From Campylorhamphus procurvoides (taxonomy: Eukaryota; Chordata; Aves; Passeriformes; Dendrocolaptidae): a DNA stretch of 64,000 nucleotides. The first letter of the stretch is position 1, and every line of letters starts with the position of its first letter. The DNA lies in contig WBMV01007712.1 in the NCBI GenBank assembly GCA_013396655.1, positions 1,806,041 to 1,870,040 on the forward strand, read 5' to 3'. Below are positions 12,701 through 24,594 of this stretch, piece after piece. Below the pieces are notes generated by a model. That model ran no database searches and was not told where the DNA came from. It worked only from the letters and a program-made list of their open reading frames with translations. A program made the position numbers and the translations under genes.

Positions 12701-15589
12701 ACGGGGAGGGAGCAGATACTGGGCAGGGGAGAGTTCTGTCACAAGGATATTGTGTGACAGAGCTCACCTGCTGCTGAGATTACAACATAACATACATCAA
12801 TTGGTCATGAGGTCATCTTCAGTGTAATTGAATTGCTCTTTTCAAAAATCTATCATTTATGTAACTTTAGTGAAAATTATTTAATACCTGAAATCTGCAG
12901 GTCTGAACAACATTGCTAGACATCAGAAAGTCTTTCAAAAAGACTAGATTCTTGAGCCTAGAAAGGGTTTTTTATTATGAAGCTGAAACACTGTGGATGT
13001 TTTCGGGGTTGTGTTGAAGTTTGCGTGTTTTCTGTTTTTTTGAAAATAAATAATGAGATTCAAAGTTTGCAAACAAAAAGAAGAGTGCAGAAAACCTGAA
13101 AATGATCACAATCTGCCAAATATTTTAAGTTATATAAAATACTGTGATCCTCAGAAGAAAATATTACAAAAAAAAATACTACAGGAAAATCTTTGTTTAC
13201 TTAATGCAATTCTGATTCCCTAATCATTATTTATTTATTTAAGTATTGCATGAATTTCCCCAGCCAAGCTGTTCAGGTTGCCAACATGAATAGCTTTCCA
13301 CATCTGCTGCCAACTGATGTCTCCCCTGACGGTATTCAGGGCTGAAGACTGAAAATTTCACGTAGAGCAGAATTAGCTCGTTAACAAATGGGTCTGTGGA
13401 GCAGCCCAGTGTAGTATAAAGCAGCTGTTTCAGTGGTCATGTCGCTTCTGGCAGTTGGCTCCAAACCTTGCCTTTGCCACAGCATCCTTGTCAAGGAGCT
13501 ACCCAGGGTTTCCATCACAAGTCTCTATTTTGGCATTCTCAAAAAATATTGTAAGTGAAATGGGAACCTTGAAGGCTAAACTTATGTTGCTCAATATTCC
13601 GTGTTGTTTAAGGAATAAGAGCAAATTCCAACCTTTAGATCTCACTGAAAATTTTTCATCCTTTGGTTGAAACCCATTTAAGCATGCTCATGATTTCACG
13701 TGCATAGGGGAACATTTCCTGGTACACACTGCAACAAATGGAGTTCACAGAGTCACTTGTGCATCTTAGGCATGTCAGTTGAGGTCCTACTGTTGTCTCA
13801 CAGGGACTGCTGAGCTAATTCTGTCAAACTCCCATTGCCGCCAGTGAAAATTTGTCCAAAATTAAATAAAAAAAAAAAACAAAAAAAAAACCCAAAAAAC
13901 AAACCTGGCCCATGCTCTGTGTTTGGGTGACAAATGAACTGTCTCGGTAGCTGCCACATTTGTGTGCCAGAAATTGTTGTGGGGGATTTTAAAAGGTGCT
14001 TACTTTTGGCCTCTGTTCCCAGTGAAATCAGTCAGTGATTAAACTTCCACTGACCTCAGTGGGAACAGATTTAAACTCACATTAAGCATTTTTAAAATCC
14101 AAGTATGCAGGTTTTACGTATTGGACAACATAACCTTTCCAAGCACTATTATGAACTTTTTTCTCCCACCTAATCTATTGGCAATGCATCTTTTGCAGTA
14201 GATGTCAAAGAGACTGAATAGGTGCAATTGTTTTTCAGATGTCATAAATTGCATCTAGTGCCACAGGCTGAATAAGATACATTTTTTTAAGCTTGCAATG
14301 TTTTCCTTTGTCTTAGAATGTGCTCATTAAATTTTGACGAGTGTACAGCATGCAGCACCTGACATAACTGCCGTGCCAACACTGCCATGTCTGCCCCATC
14401 ACAGAACAGACCAAACATTACTTTTTCATGAGAAACAATAAAGAGTGTTCATCAATTATTAAAGTTTTCTTTTCGGTATGTATAGCTGAAAAAAAAAACC
14501 CATGAAAATGAAAAGATCACTTCCTACATGTCACTTACACTAAATATTCTGGTTTTCTTATAGTAGGCTGAGCCACCCCAATATCTTGTTTAGAGCATTG
14601 TTTGATGACTATAGTTCCCTTTTTTAGGCATGAAGGAATTCAAAACCCTCGCTGCTGTCCGACACAGAGCTATGTCCTTGGGCTGAAAAATAAATACTTG
14701 TTTTTCCCAGAATGCACTAAGCAGTTCAGCATTTCCAGAAATAAAATAATACTTTATCCTCTTTTTTGATCTTTTCAGAGAGAATAAATTAGGGAAAAAA
14801 GTCTCTGAAACATAAAATATTTTTGAATGTGGCAATGTTAATTAAACTGATGGCACACTATGTGGAGTGGGTAATTAGTCCTGCAGTCCAGCGTTCCCTC
14901 TCATGAGTGGGAACGCTCTGCCTGTGCAGCTCACAGTGACCTGAAGGTCACCCTTCTGTACAAGGACATGTGCTACAAGGTCACCAAGCTTTTTTTAAAC
15001 TAACAGAGAAAACAAAGAAACTGTTCTCCTCCTCTGCCAGCTTCTCTTCAGAGCATCCCCATGTCCCTGCCAAACCTCTGCTGCCTTCTGCCCCACACTG
15101 TAACTTGAGCAGTGGGCACTTCTTGTATTTTTCTCACTTCATTGCCTTCCATCAAGAAGGCATCTTAATTTTCTCAAGGCAGAAAAGACCCTCCTTTCAC
15201 CTCTCTCTTATTTTTTCTGCATTCATGGATGCCAAGGGGGATGATGAGGAAATTTGTTGTTTCCTTCTCTCCCACCCCATTCCCAGTCACATCTCCCCGT
15301 TTCCCAAGAGCAGTCACAGTAGTGCTTGTAAAAGCTTATCTCCTCAGTGCCTCACCCTAAACATCCTATACTTCCCTTATCTCACCCAGGAGACAGCACC
15401 TCAGCCAGTGCAGTGTTAGCTCATTCTGGGGTTCTGGAGTGGGTCTGAGCTGAGTGTGTCACCCAAGAGGTACAAACACCCTTTCCCGTGGTATCCGTAT
15501 TGTGAAAGGCTGGAAAACTGAACATCCGAATACTGGCAAGCCAAACATGGCTTAATGGGAGACTGAAAGAGATCACAGCCCAGGGAAGG
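9721..15589. other. non-coding stretch
   Basis: This is intron-like sequence with short T and A runs and one longer A-rich tract at 13864-13905. The 149-codon frame at 14970-15419 is pyrimidine-rich (S, P, F and L dominate) and looks like chance. No exon, RNA gene or repeat family is recognised. Confidence 0.55.
13864..13905. repeat. A-rich low-complexity tract
   Basis: Runs of 10 to 12 A bases are broken by C and CCC. This is the longest homopolymer-like tract in the window and is prone to length error in assembly. Confidence 0.85.
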
Positions 15590-15665
15590 GTGGCTGTGGG
15601 CCATAAATGCAAATAGCGGTGCGATTAACAACGTTATAGCCGTAAAATTCAAACCAAACATTGGT
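15590..15665. promoter_or_regulatory. candidate regulatory element with octamer motif
   Basis: A perfect POU octamer, ATGCAAAT, lies at 15607-15614. Four CpG dinucleotides follow within about 40 bases, while the flanking sequence has very few. Retained CpGs next to a transcription-factor motif can mark a conserved, unmethylated element. No more can be said without alignment. Confidence 0.2.
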
Positions 15666-18266
15666 CAGCTGAAGGTCTTTAAGGAAAGAAAGTCCCTCAG
15701 TTCTCCTTTAGGCTGCTCTGAAAAGCTCATACTCACCATTGGGAAGTACAGTGGGCTAAGAGGAAACCACACAGATTCTAAAATATTTTGTTTCCAAAAA
15801 AATGCTGAATATTATTGTGAGCCTAATCAGTTCAAGCAAAGCAGGAATAGACTATGAATTACCTGCAGCAAGAAAACAAATCCTTGTTCATTGTAGTGAC
15901 TACTGTCAGTACATCTCACTTCCCCAGCACCCGGAGAGAGCACTCGCAGCACACACATTAGAAAAAGGCCAAACTTTCTAGCGTGCTCTGGTTCCTCTGC
16001 CAGCTTTTTTAAGCAGAGTTCAAGAAACGTGACACTACTTACTGTCAAAGGGCTGCCTGCCGACTGTGAATAGTCACCTTTTACCAGAGCTAGAGGGGAT
16101 GTGGAGGTAGTTTCTACAGGACTTTCACTCAGAGCTCCTCAGAGCAGCAGAGGAGGCTCTGCATACCCAAGTGCAGGTTTCTCAGCTGTGCAACACATCA
16201 GGTCACTGTGGTATGAAATAGCTTCTGAATAAAGAGGATCTGCTTAATTTGGCCACTATCTCCTGCATGAATCAAGCCATGCTTGCTGGCAGTACAAATA
16301 GCAGTCTGTTTTTAATCTCCACTGCCAGACTGAGTAGAAATTTGCTGGATTTTTAAAAAAAAGGGAGAAAAAGACACTTAATTCTTGACAAAATTTTCTG
16401 TGACCAAGGTATGCCTATTATATGTATATTGAGATGACAGAGTATAAACATTTAACTGTTGAAGTCATTTAAAAGTACAAGCTAGCAAAACAAATCCAGG
16501 GAAGCTGAACCTTTTGGTCATTGTTGCGCATCACCAGAGTAGCTACGAAAAATGAAATGCCAAAGTGCATTTGAATAGCTGGAGGACAAATAAGATTCTT
16601 TGGAAAGTGTTTGAGCTTGTGACTTTTTCAAACTTTATTAAGGAACTCATTTTCCTTAGTAGCTACCAGACAACAGAAAAGATCAGTAAAGACCCCAAAC
16701 TGGCCAAATGAGAAGCATCTCTTACACCTGGCCCTAGGGTATGATGGCAGAATGTCTAAGAAAGTCTGAAGAGCAAAAAGGCTCTATGCTGAAATTACCA
16801 ACTTCAGTAGCTTCACATAAACACTGATATAAGTATGTTTACAGCAGTTTATATTTATGAACATATTGCAATTGCATTATCTTCCTTGGCTTCCTTGTAA
16901 AGTTAAAAGGAAAACAAAATAATTCTGGTCTTTGTCTGGCAAGTTTTTCTGACGCTGACTTTATTTATTTGTTTATTGCCAAGCAGAAGCCTAAAGGATG
17001 TGTAAAGTATCAGTTGTGACACACAGCACTTTCTTACTAGATCAAATCTAGGGCTCCACAGACAGCAGATAATAGCACAAAAGGGGAAGTGCAGATGAAG
17101 CCACACTAGAATTAGAAAAAGGAAGGATTTAAAGCTGAAGGATTTGAGGGAAAACATCCATTATGATACACTTCACATTCACCATTAGGCTGCCCTTGGG
17201 AGGGAGAGAATCAAGAAGCTGTAAACCAGGGTTTTAAATGGGCTTCCTGGGACTTGAGGAACTACTAGACCTCCATTAGATGGACTTCTGACAGGTCTCT
17301 CAGTTAGCATATTCTATATATAACAATAAATACAGCCTAGCTGTATTGTTTCTGCAGCAGCATAGATCAAGGCCAGTCAAAACTCTACAAAGACTTTGGA
17401 ACCAAACTATTTTCTAAAACCACAGCAAGCACAGAGTACAAATACAGCATTTTCCTGGCTAGGAGCTGGTTAGTGACAGCCACCTGCTTTCTTAGAGCCT
17501 GTGCTCTCAGGGCTGGGCAGGACACACATGAGTATCTGGGATTCTCAATACCCAGAAAATGTGAAACTATCCATGCACAAGCCAAAAGGTCTGAGCAACA
17601 AAGCAAACATGACAAATCTCAAATACAAGTTTTCATTCTCCTATTTTGTAAATCAGTTTTATAATATTTAACATGGTACTGTTAATTATCCCTTTTCCGC
17701 ATTGTGACTATAGAGATACAGAGTAAAAAACTGACGATCCATTCAATTCTGCTAAATTTGAATGCTATTTATCCAGTACTTCAGCTTCTATCATCTCCTC
17801 CCTTCGGGGAAGGCTCTATTCTGATGTTTTGCAGATCTAGAGAACATTTGCAGCAGGCCAGCTTCCACCATGTGAAGAGATGGGTGTCAAAGACTGAAAG
17901 CTAGAGAAGCTTTGAGGATGGAATATATTGTTTTACACAAAATGAGTTCCTTGCTCAAGCTCTCTTGTTGCTTTACCAGATTACAAAGGGGTTTTCCAAT
18001 GAGTAAAAGCAGAAGGGGTGGATTGAGCTGAGGGAATTGGTTTTAAATGAGGCTGTATTCTCTTAATCTCTTGTTTCTAGAAGAAAATCCAACAGAAGAG
18101 AGATAAACCCATGGCAATGAAAATACATGCGTGATAACAGTATTGGTAAAGTATATATTTATTTTGGAATGTCCTTAGCAAGCTCAATATTAACTGACTG
18201 ACTTCAATAAAAGAAATATTTGCTTTCTTGCTGATCACTCATGTATGGATCTGCATCCTTTGCTTT
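15666..18266. other. non-coding stretch, nothing recognised
   Basis: The sequence is AT-rich and intron-like. Open frames here are short and have no splice or composition support. Confidence 0.55.
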
Positions 18267-18857
18267 CTATGTTTCAGCCTCAGAAACTAAGCAGGAACAC
18301 TGCCATCCCCTCTGCATGCTTTTAAGCAGCAGGTTATTTGCAGCACCCAAGTCAAACAGCAGAAGGAAGGCAAAGCTGGGTAATGCACCATCGTCCCCAG
18401 CGGGTCCTGCCAGTAATTCAGAAATATCAAAGAGCAGGCAGCACCTCGGCTCAGAAGCAAACATGGTTTTTACAGGTCTCCACAGAACTGCATGGAGCAA
18501 ATACCTGCTTTTCCTCAAGGTTTCTGGACAAGGTGGAAGGGGGTTGTGTGAGGGAATAGGAATTGAGTAAAGTGTTCCAAGGGCAGTGAGAAGCAGGGAT
18601 TCAATGATGTGGCTGCCTCCTGGACTCTGAGCCATACAAATGTGAGCTACAGGAGCATCCTCAGGGTTTAGCAAAAACATTTCACTACGTTCACAGTTTG
18701 TCAGGATGGTAACACAGGGTTCAAAGAGGGAGATTTGTTTGTAAGTAAATTCTTCTCCCACTACTACAGCTGTGTTAAGGCTGATGCCAGCTGGCACTTG
18801 AAGCTGTTCTACTGCCAGAATTTGCTGTCTCCAAAGCAAATGGGAATGAGCCAGCAT
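18267..18857 (-). other. 196-codon open frame, uncharacterised
   Basis: This is the longest minus-strand open frame in the window. It begins at an ATG and encodes a leucine-rich peptide starting MLAHSHLLWRQQ, with a hydrophobic alanine/leucine-rich segment near its C-terminus. No domain, signal peptide or family is recognised. The opposite strand is also open for 109 codons across the first half, which points to a locally stop-poor composition. In 64 kb of two-strand sequence one frame this long by chance is unlikely but not extraordinary. It is more likely chance than a gene. Confidence 0.12.
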
Positions 18858-20849
18858 CCTGTGGATCTCAACTGTAAGTAGCCATCCAAGACAGAATATA
18901 AGATGAGCTTGCAGAAGAGACTGGTGATCTCCATAGGAACAGTCAGCTCAGAGACAGAGAGAGTAAGAAGGAGAGAGAGAGGTTATGTCTATTGCATAAA
19001 CAGTTCATTTTTGTCTCCTGACTAATATTTAGGATCAGATTCTCCACTGGGATAAATTAGAGCATCTTTAGCCCAGTGTTTGAAAAAATCTTGACATCAT
19101 TGTATAAACCATATTATTTGAGATTATAAATCTGGGGTCTGTTTTCTTAGCCTTATAATTTAAGGGCCTCCAGGCTATTGTTTTCAAGGCTCTTTCTAAC
19201 ATCAGACAGGCAAGACACTTAGTCACACTTCATCTTCATGCAAATGGAGACTGCATGGAGTTCCCCTAGTCTGGGTTTCAGGGAATAAAAGAAAAACCTT
19301 GAACCCAACACCACAAGGCAAGTAAAAAAAGCATGAGAACTAGTGGCTGCAAAGTGTGTCCAGCTCCAGCTCACACCAGTGGAAGAAGTGATATTGTGCC
19401 AGCCAAAGACCCAGCCCTCAGTCTAAATATTGACTCAGTGTTTGGTCTCATGGACTAAACAAGAAGTTTCATGAGGCATTTCCCAACGCAGTTGAGTTTG
19501 GAGAGCCTGAAAGCCTCCAGTTCAGCCTTTATGTGATCAAAGTCTCTGTTTGAGATTGCTCCCGAATACAAAGGATTTTCCAGCTACTTTAGGATTTGGG
19601 GTTTATATATGCTTTCTGCAGCACCTACAATCTAGTAAGTACTCTCCACAAATGCAAGGAAAAAAAAATTCCCACCCCTGTAGTCCTACCTAAAGCTGGA
19701 CAAAGTATTCGTCTTTCCTCTTAAAAAACAAGTGATTTATCTGATTCAGGAACTGGAAATCACTCTTTACTGCAACACCTGAAGTGAAAATTTTCCTCAC
19801 ACTTCTGAGGGCTTTGTATTTTATGTGGCCAACTAAGTGTGTTCCACAGGAACTTAGGAAAAAAGGAAAATCACAAGCATTTGAGTGTTAATAATTTTCT
19901 TCAAAAATATGGCAATATGTGCATCTTTTAAGCATTAAAATGGTAGAAGGAAGTGTAAGATCAATCATTCTCTGGGACCATGAGTACTGTAAAGTATATA
20001 TCTGCTTAAGAATTTAATTTCTTCAATCCTTTTTCATCTCTACAGTCACTAGAAGTCTGAATTTTCTTTGTCACATATTCTCTCTTGAGCCTGATTCTCC
20101 ATTCTCAGCATGACAACTGTGCTGTAAATTTTGGAAAAAGAATCAATCCTTAGCCTGAGCAATTGCCTGGTTTTCACTAATATTGAGCTTCTTGGCTCTG
20201 AAAAGCTATAAATAGCTTTTCTGGATTGAACTCTGGTCATTTACAGGCTCTGCCAGTGATGTCCCATCAATGTATCACCCTCTGCTCTCATCACGATTTG
20301 GTAACTGCTTTAATCAAGGTGAAAGGTCTTAGTTAATTACTTGCTTCCTTAAAGGGTTTTTGGAAGATCATAGAAAGAAGACAGGTATGTTATTGCTACC
20401 TATAATGCCACTGCCTCATTCACTGCCAGCAAAACCTCCTCAGATCCAAGCTCCTCACTGAGAAGTTACATGATACCATATCCTAATGATTATAGACTGA
20501 GATCATGAGTCCTCAGGGCTCAGAAAAGAAAATCACCTCTTTTTATCTGTGATCTTTTATTGTTGCTGTTTTCCTTGACTACTTAACTCTGGCCTTAAGT
20601 GCTCTTGTGCACCAGATTCCAGCCTCCCTTTACTAAGGGGTTACCAAAGGGACAAAAGCTACACTTCCCCCAGCTTTCAGAGCAGCCAAATACATTGGGA
20701 ATTTCTTCCAATGGAAGACATAAATGCATTTTTCTAATCCCATTTTCAATTTGCCACATCTGCTTAGGAAGGGATCCTTTCTGTTCACCTAGCAAGGACA
20801 ACAGACAGTGTCTGTCCCCCATTCACGGCCTGGCTTCCTGACACGGCAT
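18858..20849. other. non-coding stretch with a GA-rich tract
   Basis: The sequence is intron-like. A short GA-rich simple-sequence tract lies at 18951-18982. No gene or repeat family is recognised. Confidence 0.55.
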
Positions 20850-21060
20850 AATGGACATCGCCAGTGGGGACACACTCGTGAGTGCCATCTGTGCTGAGGG
20901 AAATTGCCTGCGTCAAATGGATGGGGAAAATGTGCATCATGAAAGGGGGAAGAAAAATTTACCTGTTTTGCAAGGCAATCAAGGATTTCAATAAAGGGCA
21001 GGAGATGCATTGCCTTTGATTAGCTCATAAACAGCCGTATCACCATTCTGGGGAAATGGA
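20850..21060. promoter_or_regulatory. candidate regulatory element
   Basis: This compact stretch combines a TCF/LEF-like CCTTTGAT next to an ATTAG homeodomain-type core (around 21013-21023), a CAATCAAGG motif near 20977, and a TAAACA forkhead-like core near 21030. It also has several CpGs, which are scarce around it. There is no coding frame of interest. The call rests on motif clustering alone. Confidence 0.18.
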
Positions 21061-24000
21061 AGTTCTACTTAGCAGACTCTGCTCTTTCTCACGGAGATGG
21101 GAGGAATTTATCTCTGATGGCTCTTCACTGAAAGCAAGCCATCATTTATGTTCCAAGAAATCCTAGGATAATGAAAAGCGCCATACAAAGTGCAGTTACT
21201 TCCCCCAATTTCTTTTTTGAAGCTTATTAATTATCAGAACTTTCTGAGAGGTTTGTAAATCAGGAGACGGTCTGCTTAAATAATCTATGAATGTGTGATA
21301 ATGCTCATTGTTTTCAGAGTTTGGAAAAACAAGTCCTTGGGCAATTCCATACTCACAGCAGCACCGTCTTTTGGCCTCATGAATGTGTGAGGATCCCCAG
21401 TCTGTAAACATGAGACACCCTTGCTTGTGTTCCCTGTTAAATGATACAAAGCAGCAGCAACTGCTTACCATGGATTCATCTAAAGGTCTTAATTTTATCT
21501 TATCTGTGCCCTTTTAAGCCACTTGTTTGCATTTCTTTTAGATGTGCTAACTTCTAAGAAAAACACACAAAGGCAACAGATGCCTGGAGAGGACCCACAA
21601 CACAAGAAAAGGCTGAATTCTGCTTAGTAAAAGGAATCAGATGGGCACACCCTTAAAATAAAGAGAAAAATCATTCAGCCTGTGCCCAAATCCCTGCCTT
21701 CCCATAGCTCCTCCTGCCTGCAAAACCAAGCCCTGCCACCCCAGGGAAGGGCAAATTTACTGGGCTCACTTATCCAAATCCAGCTGGGGACACGAGGTGC
21801 CCCACATGCAGGTGCACAGAGATGCTGTTCACAGATTCATGAACCAGCTGGAAGGATATGGTCCAATAATTTCACAGGGAATTCAGCCGGTTCGAGAAGG
21901 CCCACAGGGCTCATTCACTTAGGGGACAAAAAAAGAGCAGGACTGACTTCTGCAACACACGTATTTACACAGACACATCACAAATCCAGTGGTTTTAGCT
22001 GCTCAGTCAAGGGGAATGACTTGGTAAGGCCAGAACAAAAAACAACACTTGGGAAGAGCTTAATTTCATTGTCTGAAGGTTTCTCAGCTGGGTTTAACCA
22101 GCCCTGCCCTCTGCTTGTTTAGGCAGCTTTTCTTAGTAACAAAAGACTTTCACACTCCCGCATACATGAGAGATACAATTTTCAGATGCACTGACATGAC
22201 TCAGCCTTGGCACCGGCCTCGCTCTGCGCAGACTGAATGTAATTAGGTTCTGGTCACTGGGCTGTGGGCAGACACAGCTTCCAGCCCACTCATTAATTCA
22301 GCTTTAGCCAGCACAGTGACATCCAAACCGACATGCTTCACACTGGGGAAGGGGGATATTTGAAGGCTAGAAAATTGAATTTGGTGATTTTTAGAAAATC
22401 TTGTGGTGCAATGCTGGATGTCACAAATACTCAGAACGCATATCCCAAACCGAGGTGCCACAGGAAACACAGTTCTCCTTTCTGTATGGTACCAACAGGT
22501 GTACAGAGGGTAATTCACCCTATTTTTAGGTTTTTCAGGCATTCATCTCTCACTTTCCTCTATCCCTGTCTCTGTTGGCACCACTTCCCGAGCTTTGCTA
22601 ACTAGTGCATTGAGCCATATATGTGGATATATAAATATAGCTTAGATAGAAAGACTGTGTTTCTGAGTTATAAGAGGATCTCTAAAAATAGATGGTAATT
22701 GTTTCTGATAGAGAGCACTGTTCTTCATATTTCCTTCCTTGCCTCCATTTTGTGAGTACAGTGTAAACAATGACTTTGCCATCATAAATAATTCAAGCCA
22801 TTCCACAGGATATCAGTAATGTCAATTAGACATATTTCTTCCCATCAATGAGAATTTCCTGTTTTCTACTACGCTTTGAGAAAAACACTCGGTCTCGCTG
22901 CATCAGGAATTGAAAACCTGCTTTTTCTCATTCACGGCATTCAGAGTCCACCTTGTACACTGTGAGCTCAGATTCACAGGTTTGTGCTTCCTGAAGTTTT
23001 TATCCACATTTCAAATTTCAAACCTGCAATTCATACAGGTCTCGACACGCAAGCTCATTGGGCCCCTAAGTGACATATGTCCTCACATCACTGGCCCTGA
23101 AAAGTATGTAATCCATATTAAATAAAGCCCTGAGCCATTTGCAATAATATTTGTTCAGTTTTAAAAGGTCATTAGAAGGTGAGCAAAGGTTGAGGGAGAA
23201 CTTTTTGAAATGGATGAGAATAACAGAGCACAGATGTAACATTTCTGGTGGATGATCCACCAGGTCTTTGCAAACATTAATTAAACCTCACATTTTCCAT
23301 ATGAGATAGGTAAACACTGTCGCTCCCTTGCTCTCAGATCTGTAAAACAAGGCCAATAAAAGACTTGTGACTCATAAGACATCAGAAGAGCCAAGAGCAA
23401 AATTAAAACTTAGCGGCCAGCCCACATTCTAGGCATGTGAATTAAATCAGTCGGTGATGGGATCCTGTGCTCTGCTCATGCAGGGTCAGGTCCCACTTCC
23501 CTTGCCAGCTACAGCAGATTCCTGGCTGTATCTGACTTCCAGTTTTGCATAACTATAAATAGTCTCCTACATCTCATTCTTCCAGAGTCCAGTCATCTGT
23601 AATTTCCAATAGGACTTCTTTCCTCCTCCTCGTCCTCTACTGCCCTGCTTTGATGCTTAACCCCTCGGTTCTTTTCTTTGCAGCACAGTATTATGAGAAA
23701 CCTCTGTAGAAAGGGAAGCTGTGAACCAAATGATGAACATGTTCAGCGTAGAGCCCACAGCTGTGAGAAATTGAATGTTAACAAAAGCCAGCAGGAAAGT
23801 GTTTAAATTCTCCCTTCTGTCCTCAGACCTGAATAGCAGCAGGATGTAAGTGGTTCACGGACATTGTACCTCTCATCCTCACCATGGGATGAATTTCACT
23901 TAAATGCCACAGTCGTATCTCACAGCTTTGGTCTCCATTCCTACCTATTTTCAGTTCTGAGGTATATCCAACAGAAGCTATGTCAGATAATAAATAACAA

Positions 24001-24165
24001 AGCACACTCATGCTAACTTTCAAACACACTGTGTCCCGGTGGATTCTAAGTGCTGCACCAGGCAGGTGGACTCACAGACGAATGCACACACTCCAGAGGA
24101 ACACACAAACAAAAGAAGAATCAAGTTCATATACTGCAGCTCCAAATTTTCTGCAGTGCTGGGAT
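21061..24165. other. non-coding stretch
   Basis: A plus-strand frame of 146 codons at 21682-22122 has no splice sites or composition that suggests a protein. TATA-like AT tracts lie near 22617-22640. Nothing else is recognised. Confidence 0.5.
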
Positions 24166-24551
24166 TTATATAGTATATAAAACACATAGCCAAATCTTTT
24201 CTTTCTGTAGTTGGTTGAAGATGTTCAAAATTCTGTCACTGAACACTTTTGAAACGAATGCATTAGCAAGTTGCGTAGGACAGAAGTTTTGACTAAGAAG
24301 TGCAGCTTCATAATCAGAACTACTGTAAAGGTAATTGCATAGCCAATCATTTAATTTGAGGTCACATTTGCCTAAGTTATTGAGAAAAATGTATTTTAGT
24401 ATTTGTAACTCTTCGAGCCAACAGGAAAGAACTCCACTCTGATCTCTTCCAAACACTAACAAAACAATTACTGGGAAATTTTTAACTGCAGCATTTGTCC
24501 CTGATGCAAACACATGTATATTTGTCAGCTCTGAAATTAGACTCATTGTGC
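24166..24551 (-). CDS. candidate exon or small ORF, unrecognised
   Basis: The minus strand is open from 24594 to a stop at 24166. An acceptor-like site (tttcaactacag) on the minus strand ends just before base 24551, followed by an ATG at 24546. The peptide begins MSLISELTNIHVFASG and contains mixed hydrophobic and polar stretches such as DWLCNYLYSSSDYEAA, which is unusual for random AT-rich DNA. If real it would be a terminal exon of about 128 codons. No family is recognised, and no polyadenylation signal was tied to it. Chance is a serious alternative. Confidence 0.15.
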
Positions 24552-24594
24552 CTGTAGTTGAAAGAATCAAATTGATGGTGGAAAATGGTGACAA

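Noticed and set aside
14970..15419. 149-codon plus-strand frame as a gene
   Set aside because: It is a pyrimidine-rich stretch giving S, P, F and L-dominated sequence, with no splice or domain support.
21682..22122. 146-codon plus-strand frame
   Set aside because: There is no splice-site support, no recognisable domain, and the composition is that of translated non-coding DNA.
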